A stretch of 9,825 bases of DNA, taken from the NCBI GenBank assembly GCA_019090765.1, contig JAHRVJ010000066.1:1-9825 (forward strand), in the 5' to 3' direction. The notes under the pieces were generated by a model. That model made no database searches. It was not told the origin of the DNA and was given only the letters and a program-made list of their open reading frames with translations. The position numbers and the translations under genes are program-made. The DNA is from Ilumatobacteraceae bacterium. Lineage in GTDB: Bacteria > Actinomycetota > Acidimicrobiia > Acidimicrobiales > Ilumatobacteraceae. Positions 1 through 5,728 of the stretch are shown here, piece by piece (the first letter of the stretch is position 1; the number at the start of each line of letters is the position of its first letter).

Positions 1-2
1 GC

Positions 3-1007
3 GATCTCACCGAGACGATGGACAGCTTTGATCTGTATGGATCGTGCCGCCACGTTCGGGAGTATCTCGACGTACTCACCAACTGGTACGTGCGTCGTAG
101 CCGGAGTCGCTTCTGGGCAGGCGATGAGGCTGCGATCGACACGCTACACACAGTGCTGTCGGTGCTGACTCGGCTGACAGCCCCGCTGTTGCCCCTGATC
201 TCCGAAGCGATCCACGATGGGCTCGCGCCGGAATCTAGGCCGGCTGGGGCGAGCGTCCATCTCGATGATTGGCCGACGATCGATGAATTGCCGTCCAATG
301 ACGACCTGGTCTCGACAATGGATCTTGTCCGCGATGTCTGCTCGGCAACGTTGTCAGTGCGTAAGGCCCACCAGCGACGAGTGCGGTTGCCGCTGAGCTT
401 GTTGACTGTTGCAGCCCCTGATGCGGGACGACTCGAAAATTTCCTCGACGTGATTGCTGACGAAGTGAACGTCCGCCAGGTCGATATCACGACCGATGTC
501 GCGTCGGTGGCTACCGAACGACTGCAATTGGTCCCGGCAAAGCTCGGACCCCGCCTCGGTAAGGAAGTGCAGCAGGTGATCAAGGCTCACAAGAGCGGCG
601 ATTGGACTGTTGCCGACGGTCTCGTTGTGGTCGGTGGGCATGAGCTACTCGATGGCGAATACGCCTTGGAGTTGGTCGCCGAAGCCGATCAGGCCAGCGC
701 CGGACTCGCCAAGAGCGCTGGTGTTATCGCGCTGGATATCGAAGTTACCGATGAACTCGAAGAGGAAGGGCGGGCGCGCGACTTGGTGCGGCTCGTGCAG
801 CAGGCGCGCCGAGATGCTGATCTCGACGTTTCTGACCGGATTGAATTGTCAATTGAGGCGTCTGAGCCCTGGATTAGTGCGGCTGATACACACCGCGACC
901 TGATCGCTGATGAGACGCTGGCCACATCGCTTGCGACCTCGCTCAGTTCCGACTCCGAGGCCGATGATCCGGTGATCACCGTGCAGCGTGCCGGGCAAGT
1001 GAGCTAA
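3..1007 (+). CDS. ileS: Isoleucyl-tRNA synthetase, C-terminal part (5' end outside window)
   Basis: This is the last 334 codons of the enzyme that charges tRNA-Ile with isoleucine in the cytoplasm. The reading frame is open from the left edge, so the Rossmann catalytic core, editing domain and KMSKS loop lie outside the window. What is visible is the anticodon-binding helical domain, marked by NWYVRRSRSRFW (codons at 81-116) and by the LTAPLLPLISEAI helix after it. Then comes the long tail seen in type-2 IleRS enzymes (DUF5915-like), with RKAHQRRVRLPLS, LGPRLGKEVQQVI and EEEGRARDLVRLVQQARRDADL. No CxxC zinc knuckle is present at the C-terminus, as expected for type 2 and unlike the E. coli type. 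Type-2 IleRS is commonly linked with natural mupirocin tolerance; that is family knowledge, not shown here. The gene stops with TAA about 110 bp before the DksA-like gene. In-frame ATGs such as the one at 18 are internal and are not starts. Confidence 0.95.
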   Translation, partial: DLTETMDSFDLYGSCRHVREYLDVLTNWYVRRSRSRFWAGDEAAIDTLHTVLSVLTRLTAPLLPLISEAIHDGLAPESRPAGASVHLDDWPTIDELPSNDDLVSTMDLVRDVCSATLSVRKAHQRRVRLPLSLLTVAAPDAGRLENFLDVIADEVNVRQVDITTDVASVATERLQLVPAKLGPRLGKEVQQVIKAHKSGDWTVADGLVVVGGHELLDGEYALELVAEADQASAGLAKSAGVIALDIEVTDELEEEGRARDLVRLVQQARRDADLDVSDRIELSIEASEPWISAADTHRDLIADETLATSLATSLSSDSEADDPVITVQRAGQVS

Positions 1008-1020
1008 TCGTAGGCCAGGT

Positions 1021-1032
1021 ATTGCACGCAAT
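1021..1032. repeat. Short inverted repeat in the ileS-dksA-like gap
   Basis: ATTGC-AC-GCAAT is a perfect 5-bp inverted repeat with a 2-bp centre, 14 bp after the ileS stop codon. It is too short and has no following T tract, so it is not a convincing terminator. It could be a small operator half-site pair or simply chance. The rest of the gap (1033-1100) shows no clear structure apart from the possible -10 box. Confidence 0.3.
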
Positions 1033-1056
1033 AGCGACGTATCGTCATGGAAAGCG

Positions 1057-1085
1057 TTCCTCTAGGGCTCGCGTTCCGGTAGAGT
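1057..1085 (+). promoter_or_regulatory. Possible promoter of the DksA-like gene
   Basis: TAGAGT at 1080-1085 fits the TANNNT -10 pattern of actinobacterial housekeeping sigma factors and lies 31 bp upstream of the start codon. The hexamer 17 bp upstream (TTCCTC, 1057-1062) matches the -35 consensus poorly. Transcription would begin near 1092, leaving room for the GGAGGA ribosome site. The call rests on a single hexamer and its position. Confidence 0.3.
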
Positions 1086-1103
1086 CCGGCGCTCACACCG
1101 CCC

Positions 1104-1109
1104 GGAGGA
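1104..1109 (+). promoter_or_regulatory. Shine-Dalgarno site of the DksA-like gene
   Basis: GGAGGA lies 6 bp before the ATG at 1116. It is one of the two clear ribosome-binding sites in the window (the other precedes bpa) and fixes this start. The lysine-rich segment is therefore translated from its first residue as part of the protein. Confidence 0.85.
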
Positions 1110-1115
1110 ATACAG

Positions 1116-2003
1116 ATGGCTGCAGCCAAGAAGACCACTTCGACCAAGAAGGCCTCGGCGCGTAAGTCGACGTCGTCGAAGTCCGCTCCGAAGAAGCCAA
1201 CGGCCAAGAAGACTCCGGCCAAAGAGAACGCACCGAAGAAGGCGCCAGCAAAAAGGACCGCTGCCAAAAGGACCACAACCAAGAAGGCCCCAGTGTCGAA
1301 GAAGGTGCCCGTGAAGAAGACCACTGCCAAGAAACCTCCTGTCAAGAAAGCCGCTGCCAAAAAGGCCACAGCCAAGAAGGCGCCAGTGTCGAAGAAGGTG
1401 CCCGTGAAGAAGACCACTGCCAAGAACTCCCCAGCGAACAAGACCGCTGCTAAGAAACCCCCTGTGAAGAAGTCGATGCCTAAGAAGCCCAAAGCAACAA
1501 CATCGAGCCGAGCCACTCGGCCAGGATCAACGAACGCCACCCCGTCGCTGCTTTCAAACGCCACCTACGACCGAGTCGAGGTTCCCAAACCGCGCGGTAA
1601 GACAAAAGATGGCATCAGCTACACCAAGGATTTTGATGTCAAATTCCTTAAGGCGCAAAAAGCAGAGTTGAATTCCCGTCGCGACGCTGAACTGGCCCGC
1701 GCAACGCGGCTTGAAGACGAAGCTACAAGTCTCATCGAAAACGGCGAAATGGGTGACGTGCAGTTCGACGATGAGGGCGGCGAGGGAGACACAATGGTTG
1801 TCCAGCGTGACCTCGATCGTGTGCTGTCGAGCCAGTCGCGTCAAACAATCGAAGAGATCGATGCGGCACTGCTGCGAATCAAGGTCGGAACCTACGGATT
1901 CTCCGAGGTTTCGGGTCTGCCAATCCAGCGCGAGCGACTCGAAGCGATCCCCGAGACCACTGTCCTAGCGGCCGAGAAGGTCAGCGGCGCCGGCCCGCGC
2001 TGA
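1116..2003 (+). CDS. DksA/TraR-fold protein with lysine-rich histone-H1-like N-terminus and no zinc-finger cysteines
   Basis: The protein has 295 residues. Residues 1-126 form a low-complexity tail of Lys, Ala, Pro, Thr and Ser; 42 of the 126 are lysine, in KKAPA/KKTTA-type units like those of bacterial histone-H1-like proteins and the HupB tail. Residues 155-290 resemble DksA/TraR: a helix (FDVKFLKAQKAELNSRRDAE), an acidic loop (about 212-225), a second helix (DRVLSSQSRQTIEEIDAALLRI) and the finger region GTYGFSEVSGLPIQRERLEAIP. All four cysteine positions of the usual C4 finger are replaced: Ser263, Ser266, Val283 and Ala286. DksA proteins bind the RNA polymerase secondary channel. The basic tail would be expected to bind nucleic acid, so a nucleoid or transcription role is inferred. 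The position between ileS and lspA matches, from memory, Streptomyces SCO2075. It lies 29 bp before lspA and is probably co-transcribed. The fold is fairly sure; the exact role is unknown. Confidence 0.85.
   Translation: MAAAKKTTSTKKASARKSTSSKSAPKKPTAKKTPAKENAPKKAPAKRTAAKRTTTKKAPVSKKVPVKKTTAKKPPVKKAAAKKATAKKAPVSKKVPVKKTTAKNSPANKTAAKKPPVKKSMPKKPKATTSSRATRPGSTNATPSLLSNATYDRVEVPKPRGKTKDGISYTKDFDVKFLKAQKAELNSRRDAELARATRLEDEATSLIENGEMGDVQFDDEGGEGDTMVVQRDLDRVLSSQSRQTIEEIDAALLRIKVGTYGFSEVSGLPIQRERLEAIPETTVLAAEKVSGAGPR
1281..1426 (+). repeat. 53-bp direct repeat inside the lysine-rich segment
   Basis: Bases 1281-1333 recur at 1374-1426 with a single mismatch, offset by 93 bp (31 codons, so in frame). 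Both copies encode KKAPVSKKVPVKKTTAK (residues 56-72 and 87-103). A shorter KKPPVKK unit occurs at residues 72-78 and 113-119. Near-identity at the DNA level, where synonymous differences could have built up, suggests a recent in-frame duplication. Confidence 0.9.
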
Positions 2004-2032
2004 GCGCCGCTACTGGCGAATCGCGGAGCGAG

Positions 2033-2554
2033 ATGGCATCAGTCAGCCCTTGGCGGGTGCCAATAGCAATCGCGGTTGCAGTCGTTGTAGCTGATCAGCT
2101 GACCAAAGCGTGGGCCGTATCCTCGCTTAGCGATGGGCACACAGTTGAAGTGATCTGGACCTTGCAGTTCAATCTGACTTTCAACAACGGGATGGCCTTT
2201 AGCCAAGGCAAGGGACTCGGCCCCATCATCGCCGTTGTTGCTTCGCTGGTGATTGTCTGGTTGCTCATATCGCTCCGCACGCAGTCGAGCCGAATGAGCG
2301 CGATCGGCATGGGTTTGTTGATCGGTGGAGCCGCGGGGAATCTCTTCGACCGTCTGTTTCGTGGGGATGCCTGGTTGCGCGGCGGAGTCGTTGACTTCAT
2401 TGATTTTCAATGGTTCCCGATTTTCAATGTTGCCGACATCGCGGTCAACGTCGGAGCGGGGCTGCTGATCTTGAGCAGCATCCTTGCTGGTCGGGCGAGC
2501 CGTGACGAGGCTGTGTCACCTGATCAATCCAATGTTCAGTCTGGTCTGACGTGA
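2033..2554 (+). CDS. lspA: Lipoprotein signal peptidase (signal peptidase II)
   Basis: This membrane aspartyl protease removes signal peptides from prolipoproteins after diacylglyceryl transfer to the lipobox cysteine. The 173-residue length is usual for the family. Visible family motifs are ADQLTKAW near the N-terminus (Asp21), the NLTFNNGMAFS segment (about 47-57), GNLFDR with catalytic Asp106, and FNVAD with catalytic Asp135. Hydrophobic stretches near residues 9-20, 63-80, 90-101 and 132-152 give the expected four-helix inner-membrane layout. The ATG start at 2033 is preceded by GGAG at 2025-2028. The stop codon overlaps the GTG start of rluD as GTGA, so the two are translationally coupled; lspA-rluD is a widespread pair in actinobacteria. 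Confidence 0.97.
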   Translation: MASVSPWRVPIAIAVAVVVADQLTKAWAVSSLSDGHTVEVIWTLQFNLTFNNGMAFSQGKGLGPIIAVVASLVIVWLLISLRTQSSRMSAIGMGLLIGGAAGNLFDRLFRGDAWLRGGVVDFIDFQWFPIFNVADIAVNVGAGLLILSSILAGRASRDEAVSPDQSNVQSGLT

Positions 2555-3471
2555 TTGTTGAAGTGGTACCGGCTGCCCTCGACGGGCAGCGCCTCGATCG
2601 CATCGTCGCGCTCATTGGCGACCTCAGCCGATCAGCCGCAGCAGCAACGATCTCAGCAGGCGGAGTTGAAGTCGATGACGAAGTGGCGCCATCCGGGAAA
2701 GTGCGCCTCGTCGAGGGGCAAACTGTCCAGGTCAATCCGGCCATGTTTCCGACACCTGATCTGCCTGCTCCAGAACCCGCTGTCACCTTCGGAGTGGTGT
2801 ATGAGGACGAGGCCATCATCGTGGTCGACAAGCCAGCCGGGCTGGTTGTCCACCCAGGAGCCGGAAACCTTGACGGCACACTGGTGAGCGGCCTCCTGGC
2901 CCGATACCCCGAGATCCAAGGTGTCGGCAGCGACCCGGTGCGCCCAGGTATCGTTCACCGCCTCGACGCCGGGAGTTCGGGCCTGCTCGTCGTGGCACGC
3001 ACCGATGAGGCTGCTCTGGCGCTGATTGACCAATTTGCGGACCACAGCGCCACACGCCGTTACGAAGCGCTTGTATGGGGCGTTCCTGAGGCCCCCCACG
3101 GCATTATCGATGCACCCGTCGGACGTAATCGGGGCGACCCGCTAAAAATGGCGGTGGTCGCTAATGGAAAGTATGCGCGGACCGACTACCGGGTGATTGG
3201 GACCTATTCGAGTCCGGCTCTGGTGTCGCGTCTCGAATGTCGTCTCGAGACCGGTCGGACGCATCAAATCAGAGTGCACCTCTCGTCGATCAACCACCCA
3301 CTTGTTGGCGACCCCGTCTATGGCCAGCGCCGCCCCACCTTGGGTCTCAAACGACCGTTTCTGCACGCCGCTGAGTTGGCATTCGATCATCCGCTCACTG
3401 GTGAACGAGTCACGTTCGACAGCAGTTTGCCAGCTGACCTTCAGGACTGGCTGGACGCGGCCGAGGTATGA
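2551..3471 (+). CDS. rluD: RluA/RluD-family 23S rRNA pseudouridine synthase
   Basis: The protein (306 residues) isomerises uridine to pseudouridine in RNA; close relatives modify helix 69 of 23S rRNA. An S4 RNA-binding domain occupies about residues 10-62 (GQRLDRIVALIGDLSRS...GGVEVD). The synthase domain follows, with VDKPAGLVVHPG (92-103), the catalytic loop HRLDAGSSGLLVVART with catalytic Asp139, and RLETGRTHQIRVHL (231-244) containing the conserved RTHQIR. The catalytic loop departs slightly from the common HRLDxxTSG (Ser for Thr), but the aspartate is kept. The GTG start overlaps the lspA stop by 4 bp with no independent Shine-Dalgarno, consistent with translational coupling. Family membership is certain; the exact target uridines are inferred. 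Confidence 0.93.
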   Translation: MIVEVVPAALDGQRLDRIVALIGDLSRSAAAATISAGGVEVDDEVAPSGKVRLVEGQTVQVNPAMFPTPDLPAPEPAVTFGVVYEDEAIIVVDKPAGLVVHPGAGNLDGTLVSGLLARYPEIQGVGSDPVRPGIVHRLDAGSSGLLVVARTDEAALALIDQFADHSATRRYEALVWGVPEAPHGIIDAPVGRNRGDPLKMAVVANGKYARTDYRVIGTYSSPALVSRLECRLETGRTHQIRVHLSSINHPLVGDPVYGQRRPTLGLKRPFLHAAELAFDHPLTGERVTFDSSLPADLQDWLDAAEV

Positions 3472-3478
3472 CACGGGC

Positions 3479-3913
3479 CTATGCCCAAGGTCGGTCGCCC
3501 CGCGCCATGTCGGCAATTTCGTCGAGGGTGTAACCCTCTAGGTAGGTCCGCATGTGCGCTCCGGCCTGATTCCAGATATCGAGGAGCACGCATTGCCCCT
3601 CGTGGTCGCATGCCCCGTCTTCGTGTGGCTTGCCGAAGTCGCCGAGAGTTATTGGGCCGTCGACGGCGGACACTATTTGAGATAGCAGGATCTCATCTGC
3701 GGGGCGAGCGAGGGTGTAGCCGCCGCCAACACCGCGCTTCGATCTCACCAATCCGGCTCCCTTGAGCGCCAACAAGATTTGTTCAAGGTAGGGCTGAGGA
3801 AGGCCAGTTCGTTCGGCGATATCACGCACCGATGTTGGGCCGCCTTCGTCGGCGTGCAATGCAAGCGACAACAGCGCACGACAGGCATAGTCCCCGCGGG
3901 TAGAAATACGCAC
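3479..3913 (-). CDS. Rrf2-family transcriptional regulator (IscR/NsrR-like)
   Basis: The protein is 144 residues from a GTG start at 3913, chosen because family members begin (M)RISTRGDYA and this one reads VRISTRGDYACRALLSLALH. A winged helix-turn-helix follows (SVRDIAERTGLPQPYLEQILLALKGAGLVRS), then the wing RGVGGGYTLARP. Many Rrf2 proteins hold an Fe-S cluster through three cysteines and sense Fe-S status, nitric oxide or redox state. Here only CDHEGQC is present, matching by spacing to the conserved Trp the second and third IscR ligands; the first position has no cysteine, so cluster binding is uncertain. The gene is convergent with rluD (7 bp between stop codons) and divergent from the phosphodiesterase gene. 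The reading frame extends upstream to 4048, but that extension matches nothing in the family and would overlap the divergent gene. Confidence 0.92.
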   Translation of the reverse strand: MRISTRGDYACRALLSLALHADEGGPTSVRDIAERTGLPQPYLEQILLALKGAGLVRSKRGVGGGYTLARPADEILLSQIVSAVDGPITLGDFGKPHEDGACDHEGQCVLLDIWNQAGAHMRTYLEGYTLDEIADMARGDRPWA

Positions 3914-3947
3914 GATCGCTACCGTACCGAATTGGATCGCCGCGCAA
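3914..3947 (-). promoter_or_regulatory. Probable promoter of the Rrf2 gene, giving a leaderless mRNA
   Basis: Read on the minus strand, TACGGT (3926-3921) fits the TANNNT -10 pattern and is followed by exactly 7 bp before the GTG start codon. The start codon would therefore coincide with, or lie next to, the transcription start. TTGCGC (3947-3942) is a plausible -35 with a rather short 15-bp spacer. No Shine-Dalgarno precedes the GTG, which agrees with leaderless translation, common in actinobacteria. Autoregulation is typical of Rrf2 proteins, but no clear operator dyad is visible. Confidence 0.5.
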
Positions 3948-4019
3948 GGTTTTGGGTTGAACTGGACCTGGAAGAATTTGCTCCTTTTGAGAGCCGTAGT
4001 GGCATGCTGGACGGCAGTG

Positions 4020-5138
4020 GTGAGCAATCGAGGGGGAGGCCCGATCATCCCCGACTATGCGGGTGCCAACGTGCGTGGCATCGTCCCCGCGCTCCTGGGC
4101 CCCGCATCATGGGCGCAGGGTCTGCCCAACTGGATGCCAACACCCGTAGTTGAGGCAAGTCAAGCTGTTCTCCTCGTCCTCGATGGTCTTGGCTGGGATC
4201 AGCTGCAAGATCATCTCGACTGCATGCCAACACTCGCGAAAATGGCGGGTGGCTCAATTCATACGGTGGCCCCAACGACCACGGCCACAGCATTGACGTC
4301 GATTACAACGGGGCTGAGTCCCGCCGAACATGGGTTGCTCGGATATCGCATGGCCCTTCAGGGTGAGGTCATCAATGTGCTGCGCTGGTGTGTTGGCGAC
4401 CAGCCTGTTCGGCGCTCTCACCCGCCGTCGGAAGTCCAACCCTACGAGCCGTTCCTGGGCCAGTCGGTACCGGTCGTCAGCATGACCGAGTTACAACAGT
4501 CTGCGTTCAGCGAGGCCCATCTCAGGGGGTGCGTTCCGGTGGGTTGGAGGGCGCCATCGTCGATCGCGGTCGAAGCTGCTGCGCAACTGGAGGCAGGGGA
4601 GCGGTTCGTCTACTGCTACTACGGCAACATTGACAAGATCGCCCACGAACGTGGTTTCGGCCCGTTCTATGAGGCCGAGCTTCGGGCCGCTGATGCACTG
4701 GTGGCTGCCTTGCTTGAATCGATGCCGCCTGGCACCGTGCTGCTGGTCACCGCTGACCACGGCCAGGTGCACGTCGGTGACCGCGTCTTGAAGCCGTCTG
4801 CAGACTTGCTTGGCCCGGTAAATCTGCAGTCGGGGGAAGGGCGCTTCCGCTGGTTGCACTGCGCCTCAGGCGCGGTCGACAATCTGGCATCCGCGGCTCG
4901 CGCCGAGTTCGGTGAGGTCGCGTGGGTTGTCACCAAGGAACAAATGCTCGACGAGCACTGGTTTGGTCCGACGACTACTCCGTTGGTCAGGTCGCGTCTC
5001 GGAGATGTTGCCCTGGTCGCGTTCGAACCAGTGAGTTTTTATGAGGAGGCCGATAGCGGCCCGGCCAAATTGATTTGCCGGCATGGATCCTTGACCTCGG
5101 CCGAGGTGAATGTTCCCCTGCTCGGAGCTATTGCTTAA
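4020..5138 (+). CDS. Alkaline-phosphatase-fold phosphodiesterase/nucleotide pyrophosphatase family protein
   Basis: The protein has about 372 residues if the GTG at 4020 is used. It belongs to the type I phosphodiesterase/nucleotide pyrophosphatase group of two-metal hydrolases. The metal and catalytic signature is complete, numbered from 4020: VLLVLDGLGWD (Asp55), TVAPTTTATALTSITTG with the nucleophile Thr region (about 86-93), NIDKIAHERG (Asp205, His209), LLVTADHGQVHV (Asp246, His247) and a final ICRHGSLTSAE histidine. No signal peptide or membrane helix is clear, so a cytoplasmic role is likely. The substrate is unknown. The start is uncertain: GTG 4017 and 4020 are in frame but lack a ribosome site, whereas AGGGGGAGG at 4031-4039 points at ATC codons. 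Conserved sequence appears to begin around IIPDYAGANVRG. It lies 23 bp upstream of bpa and is probably co-transcribed with it. Confidence 0.85.
   Translation: MSNRGGGPIIPDYAGANVRGIVPALLGPASWAQGLPNWMPTPVVEASQAVLLVLDGLGWDQLQDHLDCMPTLAKMAGGSIHTVAPTTTATALTSITTGLSPAEHGLLGYRMALQGEVINVLRWCVGDQPVRRSHPPSEVQPYEPFLGQSVPVVSMTELQQSAFSEAHLRGCVPVGWRAPSSIAVEAAAQLEAGERFVYCYYGNIDKIAHERGFGPFYEAELRAADALVAALLESMPPGTVLLVTADHGQVHVGDRVLKPSADLLGPVNLQSGEGRFRWLHCASGAVDNLASAARAEFGEVAWVVTKEQMLDEHWFGPTTTPLVRSRLGDVALVAFEPVSFYEEADSGPAKLICRHGSLTSAEVNVPLLGAIA
4031..4039 (+). promoter_or_regulatory. Strong Shine-Dalgarno-like sequence in the phosphodiesterase N-terminus
   Basis: AGGGGGAGG contains a perfect GGAGG core. It lies 11 bp inside the gene if the GTG at 4020 is the start. 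The codons at a normal distance after it are ATC (4044) and ATC (4047), not ATG, GTG or TTG. It may be a real ribosome site for a non-standard start, or it may merely encode Arg-Gly-Gly-Gly. Confidence 0.4.
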
Positions 5139-5149
5139 CCGGACCCGCT

Positions 5150-5156
5150 AGAAAGG
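5150..5156 (+). promoter_or_regulatory. Shine-Dalgarno site of bpa
   Basis: AGAAAGG ends 5 bp before the ATG at 5162 and decides this start over the longer in-frame extension from 5075, which would overlap the phosphodiesterase gene. Confidence 0.75.
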
Positions 5157-5161
5157 TCGAC

Positions 5162-5692
5162 ATGTCCGAAACCGCATCCAACGATTCGCCGGGACCGGCG
5201 GTGTCAACAGAACACGTTCAGCCTGACGGAGTGCAGCTCGGGCATGCGCCACCTCCCGAGCCGCCCGCTGAAGTTCGGGAGTCGATCACCGCTCCGGCCA
5301 AAGTGATGCGGATCGGGTCGATGGTCAAGCAGTTGCTGGAAGAAGTTCGCGCGTCGTCGCTCGACGAGGCTTCACGGGAGCGGCTGGCCGCAATCTACGA
5401 GCAGTCAATTGCTGAGCTCTCCGAGGCGTTGTCACCAGATTTACGCGACGAACTGCAGTCGTTGGCGTTGCCGTTTGGAGCCGACGAAGTGCCTAGTGAG
5501 TCCGAGCTGCGGATCGCCGAAGCTCAACTCGTGGGTTGGCTGGAGGGGTTATTCCACGGGATACAAGCCTCGCTGATGGCGCAGCAGGCGGCGGCTAACC
5601 AGCAGCTACAGGAGATGCGTCAGGTCTCCGACGGCCCCCAACACCGTCCGGACACCCCATCGGGCGCCAAGCACTCAGGTGCATACCTCTAA
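5162..5692 (+). CDS. bpa: Bacterial proteasome activator Bpa (PafE, Rv3780 family)
   Basis: The protein has 176 residues, about the size of mycobacterial Bpa. Bpa forms an ATP-independent ring that docks on the 20S proteasome and opens its gate for unfolded or heat-damaged substrates. After a variable, acidic, proline-rich N-terminus (1-40) come the family blocks PAKVMRIGSMVKQLLEEVR (45-63), SLDEASRERL (66-75), LPFGADEVPSESELRIAEAQ (103-122) and LVGWLEGLFHGIQASLMAQQ (123-142). These are the helices of the four-helix bundle that builds the ring. The C-terminus ends GAYL, keeping the hydrophobic-Tyr-X form of the GQYL motif that inserts into the proteasome alpha-ring pockets. A flexible linker (about 153-172) precedes it. 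This implies that the organism has a 20S proteasome, although none is in the window. The gene is placed 23 bp after the phosphodiesterase and 36 bp before dnaE. Confidence 0.95.
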   Translation: MSETASNDSPGPAVSTEHVQPDGVQLGHAPPPEPPAEVRESITAPAKVMRIGSMVKQLLEEVRASSLDEASRERLAAIYEQSIAELSEALSPDLRDELQSLALPFGADEVPSESELRIAEAQLVGWLEGLFHGIQASLMAQQAAANQQLQEMRQVSDGPQHRPDTPSGAKHSGAYL

Positions 5693-5728
5693 CGCCCCAT
5701 CCAAGTAGAGCCAAGTTTCAGCTGATCC

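Noticed and set aside
1004..1564. Minus-strand 186-codon open frame rich in Phe, Leu, Ala, Val and Thr with repeats, looking like a membrane protein.
   Set aside because: It is the antisense reading of the lysine-rich repeats (AAG codons read as CTT or TTC). It has no ribosome site, and the plus-strand protein is clearly real.
3475..3486. GGGC-CTAT-GCCC hairpin between the convergent rluD and Rrf2 genes, as a possible bidirectional terminator.
   Set aside because: The stem is only 4 bp, with no T tract on either side; not enough to call.
3957..4019. Upstream extension of the phosphodiesterase to a TTG at 3957.
   Set aside because: It adds residues with no family similarity and no ribosome site; it lies in the divergent promoter region.
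3914..4048. Upstream extension of the Rrf2 reading frame to an ATG at 4048.
   Set aside because: Rrf2 proteins begin at the RISTRGDYA segment; the extension matches nothing, crosses the likely promoter and overlaps the divergent gene.
5075..5161. Longer N-terminus for Bpa from an ATG at 5075.
   Set aside because: It would overlap the 3' end of the phosphodiesterase by more than 60 bp, and a good Shine-Dalgarno points to 5162.
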